Source: Planctomycetaceae bacterium (lineage in GTDB: Bacteria; Planctomycetota; Planctomycetia; Pirellulales; Pirellulaceae). Taken from it: DNA of 64,000 nucleotides. Every line of letters starts with the position of its first letter. Within the stretch, counting starts at the first letter, position 1. Below the pieces are notes generated by a model that was not told the origin of the DNA, did not search any database, and worked only from the letters and a program-made list of their open reading frames with translations. Where the stretch lies: positions 124,001 through 188,000 of the forward strand of contig JAIYDN010000052.1 of assembly GCA_027487485.1 (NCBI GenBank), written 5' to 3'. Of this stretch, positions 1-7,387 are shown piece after piece. A program made the translations under genes and the position numbers.

Positions 1-2
1 TA

Positions 3-710
3 GACCTGAAGCACGCGACGACGGAGACGACGTCGCAATCCACGCTTCCTTGGGGTTTGGTTCTGGGAACGGACTGGTCCGGCCATCGGCGAACACAACC
101 CTTGCCCGACGCTTGGAATACTTTTTACTGGTATGAGCTTCATGATCGATTGTTGCCATGGATTGGCCAATTGGCACCTCTCATGGAATATTCATCCAAG
201 CAAGTTTCCTTAGAAGCGAACGCCTCGCAGGGAAGAAAACCAAGCGTTCGAGTGCAGCGCTGGATCGATTCGATGACGATCGCGAAGGGAGAACGGGCCA
301 AGCAAGGAACCAAGCCACGCTTAGCTCTGGTCGTGGTGGACCAAATGGAAACTAAGCAGCTTTGGGTCGATGCATTGGGACGCCATCAGATACAAACAGT
401 CTGTGCTGCGCCCGACCAAACTGACTTTTGGATCGAACCTGATTGGATCGTGATCGACATAGCAAAACCGCCGCTGGAGTACACCTTTGACAAGTCCACC
501 AATGGACCAGACGGTTCGTCGGTTAGCGACCGGTTCGAGAAAACTTTAATTCGGCTTACCGAACAATTTCCGCAGAGCATCAAAGTGGTGGTGGACGGAT
601 TTCCCCATTGGGACCGATGGAACGATTTGCAATCCATGGGGGCGGATCTGATGGTGGCCAAGCCTTACAACGTCGAGGGCTTAATCGACACGCTTCAGCT
701 CTTGGGCTGA
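3..710 (+). CDS. C-terminal part of a protein with a receiver-like end (partial)
   Basis: The reading frame is open from the left edge to the stop at 710, so the true start lies outside the window. The TTG at 57 has no Shine-Dalgarno-like sequence and is not a convincing start. The last ~125 residues look like a degenerate CheY-type receiver: strands 'LALVVVD', 'WIVIDI' and 'SIKVVVDG', then 'GADLMVAKPYNVEGLI', where the KP-Y/F pair matches the end of a receiver fold. The acidic pair that normally follows strand 1 is absent, so phosphorylation is doubtful. The part before this is tryptophan-rich ('YWYELHDRLLPWI') and I do not recognise it. The gene is convergent with the next one, with the two stop codons about 2 bp apart. 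Function unknown. Confidence 0.7.
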   Translation, partial: DLKHATTETTSQSTLPWGLVLGTDWSGHRRTQPLPDAWNTFYWYELHDRLLPWIGQLAPLMEYSSKQVSLEANASQGRKPSVRVQRWIDSMTIAKGERAKQGTKPRLALVVVDQMETKQLWVDALGRHQIQTVCAAPDQTDFWIEPDWIVIDIAKPPLEYTFDKSTNGPDGSSVSDRFEKTLIRLTEQFPQSIKVVVDGFPHWDRWNDLQSMGADLMVAKPYNVEGLIDTLQLLG

Positions 711-711
711 A

Positions 712-1203
712 TTAGCTAACGGAGTCTTGGAACAGCTTGCGAAGATAGTCCAGGGAGCGTTGATAGATCATGGGCTCTTTGCTCGCTCTGGGGCCGGCCA
801 CGTTGAGTCGCTTGACTTGGTGTATTTCAAGCCATTCTCGGACGCGTTGCCTACGACCTGGATGGGAAAGACGCAGCTTCAAGCAAGGTTTGCTTTGCTG
901 GATTGCGAACTGCGCGGTCAAATAGCTTCCCCCTTGGAGCTCGCCGTTGTAAAGAATCAGGGTCGCGTCCGAATCGAGAATGTTCTTTCGAGTTCGATCT
1001 GCGTAATTCGCACTGTCCAGTTCTTTCAGAAGATAGCAGGCGTCAATGCGTCCATCTTCTGCGACTCGCCCTTTCGGGCACCACCCTGCGTGCGGAATGC
1101 CAAGCTCGATCGCTAGGTCCAAGGCCGCTCGGTCCACGCCCGTCTGTCCACCTGAGACGATGCACTCAGGCCACCAAGTCGGTTTTTGGTTCGTTTCGGG
1201 CAT
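712..1203 (-). CDS. Putative molybdenum cofactor carrier protein
   Basis: This is a small Rossmann-like protein of 163 residues. The motif 'SGGQTGVDRAALD' near the N-terminus, followed by 'GWCPKGRVAEDG' and 'GGSYLTAQFA', matches the putative molybdenum carrier family (Pfam MoCo_carrier), related to the molybdopterin carrier MCP of green algae and to lysine-decarboxylase-like folds. Family knowledge suggests binding and protecting Moco in the cytoplasm; in bacteria this is an inference. I chose the ATG at 1203 because it places the conserved motif about 16 residues in, as in relatives; the frame stays open to a start at 1317, but that extension resembles no domain. No molybdoenzyme gene lies nearby. 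Confidence 0.8.
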   Translation of the reverse strand: MPETNQKPTWWPECIVSGGQTGVDRAALDLAIELGIPHAGWCPKGRVAEDGRIDACYLLKELDSANYADRTRKNILDSDATLILYNGELQGGSYLTAQFAIQQSKPCLKLRLSHPGRRQRVREWLEIHQVKRLNVAGPRASKEPMIYQRSLDYLRKLFQDSVS

Positions 1204-1452
1204 TTTTATTCGGAGATGGACGATCGTGACTGGAGCCGTGGGGTAGGCAAATCGCGGAATAGTCCAGTTCTGCTTGAACCGTCTGTAACGATCATGCGCT
1301 GACTTTGGACTCGGCAATTGGCAGCGATTATGAGATTTTCCCGCCTCGGCTGCAAGCTGTGGCTTAGGTTTCGAAGGATCGGCGTATGCAAGAGCAACGC
1401 CAGCACCCGATCAAAACGTAAGCCCGTTCCTTATATCCATCAACAAATCGCA

Positions 1453-2532
1453 ATGATTCCAATTCAGACTCAAACCGTTTCGACGATTTTAGGCAAACCA
1501 ACCAAGACTCGATTCGCGATGGCTGGAATCGGTTTAGTGGTTATTTCGCTTGCTGTAGGGATGGCGCCGAACACCTCCAACAAAGTCGATCCTCGCGATG
1601 CAAATTGGCAAGTAGCCATCGATCCACACAAAGTGATTGGCTACCAAAGCTGTGAAAAATGCCATGCCTCCGAAGTGCAGACTTGGAAGCGAACCCCGCA
1701 TCACGAAACGTTCTTAACCCTGCATCGCAAGCCAGAAGCTCAGCAAATTGCCAACAAGCTTGGCATCAGCGACTTCAAGAGCGAATCCAATTGCATCCAA
1801 TGTCATTATACGATGGACCAAGTCGACAACCGTCTTGAGGCGATTGCGGGTGTGTCGTGCGAATCATGCCATGGATCTGCTCAAGATTGGGTGGCTGTGC
1901 ACAACGACTACGGTGGACCTTCGGTGACTCGAGCCCAGGAAACACCTGAGCATCGCAATCAGCGGTTCCTGACCAGCATTCAAAATGGGATGCGAAACCC
2001 CGTTAATGTTTATTTGATCGCACAGAGCTGTTATCGATGCCATACCGTGCCCGACGAAAAGCTTGTGAATGTAGGTGGGCACAATGCAGGCAGTCTTGAT
2101 TTTGAATTTGTCAGCTGGTCGCAAGGGACAGTTCGACACAATTTTGTACGAACGGATGGCAAAGCCAATGCGGAAGAAAGTCCAGCGCGACTTCGCACGA
2201 TGTTCCTTGCTGGGATGATCGCTGATCTTGAGTTCAGTATGCGAGCCACTTCCAAGGCGACAGAGAAAGCGACATTCGGTGTTACGTCCGCGCAGCGAAC
2301 GGCGAGATCGTTGGAGCGGCTGAAGTCCGCTCAAGAAAAAGTCAATCAACCGATCCTTGCTGAAATCATTCAGATTGCTCAAGGCGTCGCACTCAAATTG
2401 AACAACCGTGAGCAACTGGAAGCAGCCGCCAACAAGATCAATGAATTAGGGGTTCGCTTTGGAGCAACCTCGCGAGGAAACGAGCTCGCTGCTATCGATT
2501 CTTTTGTTCCACCGAAGAATAAATGGAAATAG
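1453..2532 (+). CDS. Tetraheme cytochrome c (cytochrome c554-like)
   Basis: An exported electron carrier of 359 residues. An N-terminal membrane or signal segment ('FAMAGIGLVVISLAVGMA') is followed by four CxxCH heme-binding motifs: CEKCH (C67), CIQCH (C114), CESCH (C136) and CYRCH (C193). Their spacing and the 'GVSCESCHGSAQDW' context fit the cytochrome c554/c-prime multiheme family. The C-terminal third has no heme motif and looks helical. The likely place is the periplasm or membrane face. I chose the ATG at 1453 because it puts the hydrophobic segment near the N-terminus; the frame is open to a TTG at 1318 through an Arg/Lys-rich stretch with no signal character. The partner enzyme is not evident here. 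The stop overlaps the next possible gene by 10 bp. Confidence 0.85.
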   Translation: MIPIQTQTVSTILGKPTKTRFAMAGIGLVVISLAVGMAPNTSNKVDPRDANWQVAIDPHKVIGYQSCEKCHASEVQTWKRTPHHETFLTLHRKPEAQQIANKLGISDFKSESNCIQCHYTMDQVDNRLEAIAGVSCESCHGSAQDWVAVHNDYGGPSVTRAQETPEHRNQRFLTSIQNGMRNPVNVYLIAQSCYRCHTVPDEKLVNVGGHNAGSLDFEFVSWSQGTVRHNFVRTDGKANAEESPARLRTMFLAGMIADLEFSMRATSKATEKATFGVTSAQRTARSLERLKSAQEKVNQPILAEIIQIAQGVALKLNNREQLEAAANKINELGVRFGATSRGNELAAIDSFVPPKNKWK

Positions 2533-2954
2533 CGAAGCCCAAAACAATTCCGGGAGAACATGGCACTGATTCGCGATCGAGTTCCTTTGATTGCGACCCG
2601 TGTTCGATCGACGTTATTCTGGGCCGTCGCGTTGTAGGAGATCGCAATCTTCGGATGGATTCGGGCATTTCTTCAGGGCTAACGAGGCCAACCCTTCGTC
2701 CAAGCGATTCCAAGCATGTCGACATTCGCTATGCAACCAGTGGACTGCAGGAGCCGCAGACTCGCATTGTCCGAAAGCCGGCCCCCGTTTTCGAGATCAC
2801 GCAGGGGCTACGTCAGGAGCGTCTAAGTCGCCTGCTCGATCAACAGCAAGCATGGTATGATGCCCAGCAGAAGGCCGCATTGGCGGCTGAGCAATTACTG
2901 CAACTGTGCGAGCATCATCAACAGCCATGGCTTCACACCCCGAATCGAACGTAA
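2523..2954 (+). CDS. Hypothetical protein, overlapping both neighbours
   Basis: A 143-residue frame whose ATG (2523) lies inside the last codons of the cytochrome gene and whose end overlaps the start of the dehydrogenase gene by 28 bp. The N-terminal half is low in structure and Ser/Asp/Arg-rich. The C-terminal half ('ITQGLRQERLSRLLDQQQ' onward) looks like an amphipathic coiled coil rich in Gln, Leu and Ala. I recognise no family. It could be a small coupled gene filling the space between its neighbours, or a chance frame. The helical character of its second half is the main argument that it is real. Confidence 0.45.
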   Translation: MEIAKPKTIPGEHGTDSRSSSFDCDPCSIDVILGRRVVGDRNLRMDSGISSGLTRPTLRPSDSKHVDIRYATSGLQEPQTRIVRKPAPVFEITQGLRQERLSRLLDQQQAWYDAQQKAALAAEQLLQLCEHHQQPWLHTPNRT

Positions 2955-3871
2955 CGTCTCTCTCCGCAAGTAGCATCTCTTGGCAGCCCATCGAACGTGT
3001 CCTCATCGTGGGTGCGGGATGGACCGGACGCCAGATTGCGGGCCAGATGGTTGCACACGGTTTGCATGTGACCTTGATCGATAGCAACCAACACGCAACG
3101 AAGACGTCTTTAGAATGGGTCGAGTCCCAGCGGCTCAGTTTCTTCGAACAAGGTTTCTGGCCCAATCTATCATCGGATCAATTGTCGGAGCGTTTGAGTG
3201 TCGCTGCTTCCTTGGATAGTTTGCTGGAAACCAACAAGGAACCGTATGATCTTGTTTTGGAGTCCGTCAGCGAACAATTTTCGCTGAAGCGTCGCATCCT
3301 GCAGAGCTACTCCAAGCGATTGGATTCACCTACAATCATCGCTTCCAACAGTTCTTATTTTACTCCGTCCATGATGCAGCCGCATGTTGTGTCTCCTGAA
3401 CGGTTTGCCAATTTTCACTTCCATGTCCCGATATGGCGAGCAACTTTGGTGGACATCGTGCCCGGCACCGCTACCGACTCGATCACCATCGATCGATTGC
3501 GGGATTTAGCACAGCGGATAGGCCAGTCGGCTATTGTTCAAACCGTAGAGAATCCAGGTTATGTTTTTAATTGGATGTTGAAGGCACTTTTGCAATCGGC
3601 GTTGCAGTTGGTTGCCAAAGGAGTTGCGAACCCGGCCGATATCGAGATGGCTTGGAAGAAGGTCACCGGCATGCCTCTTGGTCCGTTTGGAATGATGGAC
3701 CAAATTGGTGTCGATTTGATTCATCAAACGATGTCCCATGCTCGGTTTGTGGATGGAGACCAAGTGTGGCAGCCATTGATCGACATTCTTCAGCCGCTGG
3801 TAGATGCCAACCAGCTCGGCGTAAAGACAGGCCAAGGTTTCTTCGAATACGAATCGGACAGAATTCGATAG
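2927..3871 (+). CDS. 3-hydroxyacyl-CoA dehydrogenase family protein
   Basis: An NAD-dependent oxidoreductase of 314 residues with both halves of the family. The Rossmann nucleotide-binding loop is 'VLIVGAGWTGRQIAG', with Trp-Thr where most relatives have Thr/Val-Met. It is followed by the acidic strand end 'VTLIDSN', the conserved 'IIASNSSYF' and 'ANFHFHVPIW' segments, and the C-terminal helical domain 'NPGYVFNWMLKALLQSA...GMPLGPFGMMDQIGVD'. The family oxidises 3-hydroxyacyl-CoA in fatty acid beta-oxidation or related pathways. No enoyl-CoA hydratase domain is fused and no beta-oxidation partner is adjacent, so the substrate is open. The ATG at 2927 is preferred over the GTG at 2906, which adds only seven residues. 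A repeat island follows directly. Confidence 0.85.
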   Translation: MASHPESNVTSLSASSISWQPIERVLIVGAGWTGRQIAGQMVAHGLHVTLIDSNQHATKTSLEWVESQRLSFFEQGFWPNLSSDQLSERLSVAASLDSLLETNKEPYDLVLESVSEQFSLKRRILQSYSKRLDSPTIIASNSSYFTPSMMQPHVVSPERFANFHFHVPIWRATLVDIVPGTATDSITIDRLRDLAQRIGQSAIVQTVENPGYVFNWMLKALLQSALQLVAKGVANPADIEMAWKKVTGMPLGPFGMMDQIGVDLIHQTMSHARFVDGDQVWQPLIDILQPLVDANQLGVKTGQGFFEYESDRIR

Positions 3872-3886
3872 CAAAGTTCAAAGCAT

Positions 3887-4034
3887 GTAGGCCGTAACAA
3901 GCGCTAGCGCAGTTACGGCAGTACCGTCGGAAATCCAATCGCCTTTTCGAGCGAGGCGATCCTGTCTGCCACTCTGTGCCGTAACTGCGTCCAAAGCGAC
4001 TTGTTACGGCCTACACCGACTTATTACGGCCTAC
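3887..4034. repeat. Long inverted repeat, family A copy 1
   Basis: The sequence begins GTAGGCCGTAACAAG and ends CTTGTTACGGCCTAC (to 4014), with a further TTATTACGGCCTAC to 4034. Inside, CGCAGTTACGGC near the left end pairs with GCCGTAACTGCG near the right, so the whole unit can form a long cruciform. The reverse complement closely matches the copies at 62013-62157 and 62360-62489. There is no coding frame in it. It looks like a MITE or REP-like intergenic element. Confidence 0.8.
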
Positions 4035-4052
4035 TTGATTTCGGGGTGGTGG

Positions 4053-4080
4053 CTGTCGAAAAATGTGGGGCGAAAAATAC
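4053..4080. repeat. Repeat family B, single arm
   Basis: CTGTCGAAAAATGTGGGGCG followed by AAAAATA matches one arm of the palindromes at 62266-62341 and 62767-62842. Only one arm is present here, so this copy looks truncated. It sits 18 bp after the family A copy, the same pairing of families seen near 62 kb. The rest of the gap up to 4180 shows nothing else. Confidence 0.65.
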
Positions 4081-4179
4081 TTCGTGGAAGTAGGTTCTCT
4101 CGTTTGAATGTAACATAGGACATGTATGTTTGTCCGCTAAACTCCTAACCACCTTATCACGAAAAGAACAGGAACCGAT

Positions 4180-4641
4180 TTGTTGACGACCAAGTCGATC
4201 AGGACCAATGAAGCTGCAGTGTCCGTTCAGTGGACTGCATCGGAGCGGCTAGCATTTGCTAGCGTTGCCATCATTTTGTTGGTGATGCTTGGTATGGCTT
4301 CCTGGCTGGTTCCTGATCCTGCTGGGGTAGGAACGCATCAGCAGCTCGGTCTGCCGGGGTGCACGATGCTGACGGTTTTTGGAGTGCGATGTCCAGCTTG
4401 TGGCATGACGACATCGTGGGCACACACTCTGGATGGGGATTTGGTTACCGGAATCCGGGCCAGTCTGTCGGGGGCGCTGCTGTGTTTGGCCTCCCTTTTT
4501 CTAATGCTGGCATTTGCTTGTTTTGCAATATCAGGTAAGGGCTTTCGTGGCGTTCGACTGAGCTTGTTCTTGTTGATTCTGTTGGGTTCGATAGTGTCAA
4601 TTTCCGTGGTGGAGTGGTTGATTCGTCTAGCGGTAGGCTAA
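4180..4641 (+). CDS. DUF2752 family membrane protein
   Basis: A 153-residue integral membrane protein with three hydrophobic segments (about residues 24-45, 95-118 and 125-150). The motif 'CPACGMTTSW' (residues 71-80), between the first two segments, is the signature of DUF2752, whose function is unknown. The start is a TTG at 4180 (a second TTG follows at 4183). No ATG occurs before the first membrane segment, and CAGGAA lies 5 bases upstream, which supports the TTG. The next gene begins 76 bp downstream on the same strand and also encodes an envelope protein, so co-transcription is possible. Confidence 0.8.
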   Translation: MLTTKSIRTNEAAVSVQWTASERLAFASVAIILLVMLGMASWLVPDPAGVGTHQQLGLPGCTMLTVFGVRCPACGMTTSWAHTLDGDLVTGIRASLSGALLCLASLFLMLAFACFAISGKGFRGVRLSLFLLILLGSIVSISVVEWLIRLAVG

Positions 4642-4717
4642 TTCGTTTGCTAGAAGCATGGCGGCGATGAAGCGAACGACTTCTCGTCTGTTGCACGCGA
4701 CTGGAAAGGATTCCTGA

Positions 4718-5434
4718 ATGTCGGCCACCTATCGAGCGAATGCTCGTTTGCAAAATACTGGAAATAACTCCACGAGCTGGGTACGGATGCTCGCGGTTTG
4801 CTTTCTTGCGGCGACGTTGACTGCATGCAATTCTGGTTGCGTGACGTTCATGGCGAATATGGTGAAGGTCATCAAAGGAACCGATTCACCGGCGGAGTTT
4901 GACAAGCTGAAGGAGAAGAAGGTTGCGGTCATTGTCAGCACGCCTGCAGGACTAAACAAAGACGCGTCGGGCATCATTATGTCCACCTACGTTCATACTT
5001 TGCTGGCCACGCACGTTCACAAAGTCAAGATGGTGAATCAAGACGAGGTGACTCGGATTATCAACGACTTGCCAGCAAGCCAGTCGGATCTGTCGATGAT
5101 TGGCAGCCGCCTAAATGCGGACTATGTCGTTGCAATCAACATTTCCAATCTCAAGTTGAAAGATGGTCAAACGTTATACAAAGGTAGCAGCACGACCGAC
5201 GTGTCCGTCTATGAAGTCGCGAATGGCAGTAGCCCCGTCTTTCGGAAATCATTGCCAGACTTTGTTTTTCCTCAAACGGGTGTTCCGATTACGGACACGG
5301 ACGAGGCCACTTTTCAGCGTTTTTACTTAGCCGAAGTAGCAAGGCGTCTGGCCCGAGTTTTCTATCCTTACGATCCGTCCGTGGATGTTGCAGCCGATGC
5401 TTCCAGTGCTTCCTTGGACAGTATGCAGCATTAA
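4718..5434 (+). CDS. Predicted lipoprotein, planctomycete type
   Basis: A 238-residue exported protein. The N-terminal hydrophobic stretch 'MLAVCFLAATLTAC' ends in a lipobox with the acylated Cys about residue 37. The mature part has alternating strands ('KKVAVIVSTP', 'ADYVVAINISNLKL') and the segment 'GKSSTTDVSVYEV'-like 'YKGSSTTDVSVYEV', typical of surface lipoproteins that resemble the CsgG/TolB N-terminal fold. I do not assign a function. The ATG at 4718 has a strong GGAAAGGA Shine-Dalgarno 8 bases upstream. It lies between two other envelope protein genes on the same strand. Confidence 0.75.
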   Translation: MSATYRANARLQNTGNNSTSWVRMLAVCFLAATLTACNSGCVTFMANMVKVIKGTDSPAEFDKLKEKKVAVIVSTPAGLNKDASGIIMSTYVHTLLATHVHKVKMVNQDEVTRIINDLPASQSDLSMIGSRLNADYVVAINISNLKLKDGQTLYKGSSTTDVSVYEVANGSSPVFRKSLPDFVFPQTGVPITDTDEATFQRFYLAEVARRLARVFYPYDPSVDVAADASSASLDSMQH

Positions 5435-5470
5435 ATTTCAGCCAAACGCACTTTAACCCAAGAGAACGAT

Positions 5471-6316
5471 ATGCGACCGTCGCGGTTTTTCGATTTCCTC
5501 AGCAAGCCTAAGCTTCATTGGTTCGATCGTGGAAATTCAAAGCAGATGGTTGCGTCGTTGGTAGGTCTTGTTTCCATGAGCTCCTTTGTTCTGTGCCAAT
5601 CCCCCGTTTCCGACAATCCGATTCGACTTGCAAGCGACACTTCGGTCGGAAAAGCGATGGAGATCTCGGACTTTCAAATTCGAGTCGACATTTACTCGGA
5701 TGAAAGTCGTCCACCGAACGCAACGCTTCAAACCTACTTTACCAAGCGAATGTATATCGAACTGGATGACCAGAACAATCGCTGTACAGTGGTCGACCCA
5801 GTCAAGGGGCGCGTTACCTTACTTGACACAAAACGAAAGTCACTCGTGCATCTTGAGATGATGACGATCGAAACACAACTGTCTCGCGCCCTGGAACTGA
5901 TGAGCGAACAGCAGCTAGCGATGTTTCGAGCCGATGGTCAGATTCGTCAAGAGGCCGATGGATTCTATTCCATCGGAAACAACATGATGCGATATTCGTA
6001 TCTGCCCTTGAGCACCCATGCTGACATTGCCTCAAGCTATGGTGACTTTACCAATTGGGTTTGCCGGGTTAAAGCACTCTACCCTCCCAAGATGCCACCC
6101 CAAATGCGTCTTACACTTAATGAGATGCTGATGGACCAATCGCAAATCCCTGCGGTTGTCAGGCGTCAAATCGTCTACAACGGAAAAACAGAGGAATTGG
6201 TTGCGAGGTTGATCGTGACAAAATCCCTGACGGATGTCGATCGAAGCCGAATCGCAGATGTCTTTCAATGGCTCAATCAGTATTCGGTGATCACCGATAG
6301 CGAGTTTTTTAAGTAG
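5471..6316 (+). CDS. Hypothetical secreted protein
   Basis: A 281-residue protein with a long N-region and a hydrophobic core ('MVASLVGLVSMSSFVLC') that could serve as a signal peptide, with cleavage near 'CQSPVSDN'. The mature part is mainly beta-rich at first ('RMYIELDDQNNRCTVVDPVK') and helical later. No catalytic motif is visible and I do not recognise the family. The ATG at 5471 follows AAGAGAACG. It is 36 bp from the upstream lipoprotein gene and 83 bp from the DUF1570 gene, suggesting a transcription unit of three or four envelope genes. Confidence 0.7.
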   Translation: MRPSRFFDFLSKPKLHWFDRGNSKQMVASLVGLVSMSSFVLCQSPVSDNPIRLASDTSVGKAMEISDFQIRVDIYSDESRPPNATLQTYFTKRMYIELDDQNNRCTVVDPVKGRVTLLDTKRKSLVHLEMMTIETQLSRALELMSEQQLAMFRADGQIRQEADGFYSIGNNMMRYSYLPLSTHADIASSYGDFTNWVCRVKALYPPKMPPQMRLTLNEMLMDQSQIPAVVRRQIVYNGKTEELVARLIVTKSLTDVDRSRIADVFQWLNQYSVITDSEFFK

Positions 6317-6399
6317 AGGCTTAGTCAAGGCTTTGGCATCCGTGAATGCCAGGTTGGAGTTCCGAGGCTAGGGTTGATTTCCGTAGGAGGCGATTGAAC

Positions 6400-7308
6400 T
6401 TGACGGTGCGAGTTCAAAATAAACTGCATGCATGCATTTTGGTGCTGGCCTTTCTACATCTTTTGGCGATCTCAGCTGCAGTTTGTTGTGCGCAAGAATC
6501 CGAAGTACGACTCGCAAGCAGCGTGAATGCGACTTCTGGCTTTTCCTACATCAACGCCGAAACAAAGCCCGATTCAAAATTGGCGATGCACGGCAACGAT
6601 TCTACTTGGCCGATTCGGTTCACTCAGGACCAGTTTTCTATCTACAGCACGGTTAGCCTGCTGACGCTCGAACCACATCTCGCGGCTTTGCGAACCTTGC
6701 CGAACGAGCTCCGTGAAGCCCTTCAGATTGAGGTAGCTGATAGTCCAGTTCATATCGTGGTTTTGTCGGACCGAGAATCGCTCGATCAGTACGCAAAAAA
6801 GATACTGCCAAATGCTCCGAGTCGGCAAGCGCTTTACATTCGCCATCGGGGACCTGGACTTGTGCTTACGTACTTTCACAAGAACTGGATTCGAGATGTA
6901 AGACATGAATGTACTCATGCCTTGATGGATGCAAGTGGAATGTCATTGCCTGTTTGGCAAGACGAAGGACTTGCTGAATACTTTGAGACCGTAGGTGGTA
7001 AGCCACTGCGTCATCCTTCTCATTTGAAGTCGGTGCAGCAGCAAATTCGCTTTGGCCAAATTGTTGATCTTCAGACCATTGAGACTACGGAGATTCAAGA
7101 AGGGCTTGATGGCAAAGGATACCGAGACGCATGGAGTGTCGTTGCGTTCTTGCTCAATTCTTCAGCGGAAACACGTTCCGCATACCAGCTGTACTTGAAA
7201 GAACACCAGACCAAACAAGCAGCTGGTCTGTTAAGCCATCGTGTCCGAGATGCACAGATCAATTGGCGAAGTCAATTCGCAGCGTTCTACCGCAACACCC
7301 ATTTCTAG
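6400..7308 (+). CDS. DUF1570-like putative secreted zinc peptidase
   Basis: A 302-residue exported protein. After the signal peptide ('ILVLAFLHLLAISAAVCCAQ') the body carries 'VRHECTHALMD', an HExxH zinc motif at about residues 169-173, followed by 'WQDEGLAEYFE', whose Glu fits the third ligand of gluzincins. This arrangement matches DUF1570, a planctomycete-rich group in the peptidase MA clan. Proteolysis is inferred. I chose the TTG at 6400: an AGGAGG sequence (6385-6390) lies 9 bases upstream and the signal peptide then begins at the N-terminus. The ATG at 6346 would add 18 charged residues and has no such site. The gene ends just before the palindrome at 7321. Confidence 0.75.
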   Translation: MTVRVQNKLHACILVLAFLHLLAISAAVCCAQESEVRLASSVNATSGFSYINAETKPDSKLAMHGNDSTWPIRFTQDQFSIYSTVSLLTLEPHLAALRTLPNELREALQIEVADSPVHIVVLSDRESLDQYAKKILPNAPSRQALYIRHRGPGLVLTYFHKNWIRDVRHECTHALMDASGMSLPVWQDEGLAEYFETVGGKPLRHPSHLKSVQQQIRFGQIVDLQTIETTEIQEGLDGKGYRDAWSVVAFLLNSSAETRSAYQLYLKEHQTKQAAGLLSHRVRDAQINWRSQFAAFYRNTHF

Positions 7309-7320
7309 CGGCGATTCTTG

Positions 7321-7387
7321 AACCGCAGGCGCTAGCCGCGACCACGTCACATTCACGCAAACCGTAACGCGGCTAGCGCCTGCGGCT
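7321..7387. repeat. Palindromic repeat between convergent genes, possible bidirectional terminator
   Basis: Two 20-base arms, AACCGCAGGCGCTAGCCGCG (7321-7340) and CGCGGCTAGCGCCTGCGGCT (7368-7387), are reverse complements at 19 of 20 positions, with a 27-base loop. It lies between a plus-strand and a minus-strand gene, so it could end transcription from both sides, though no T-run follows directly. The right arm contains the last codons and stop of the dockerin protein gene. Confidence 0.75.

Noticed and set aside
3887-4080. CRISPR array
   Set aside because: The repeats are long, palindromic and few, with no regular spacers and no cas genes.
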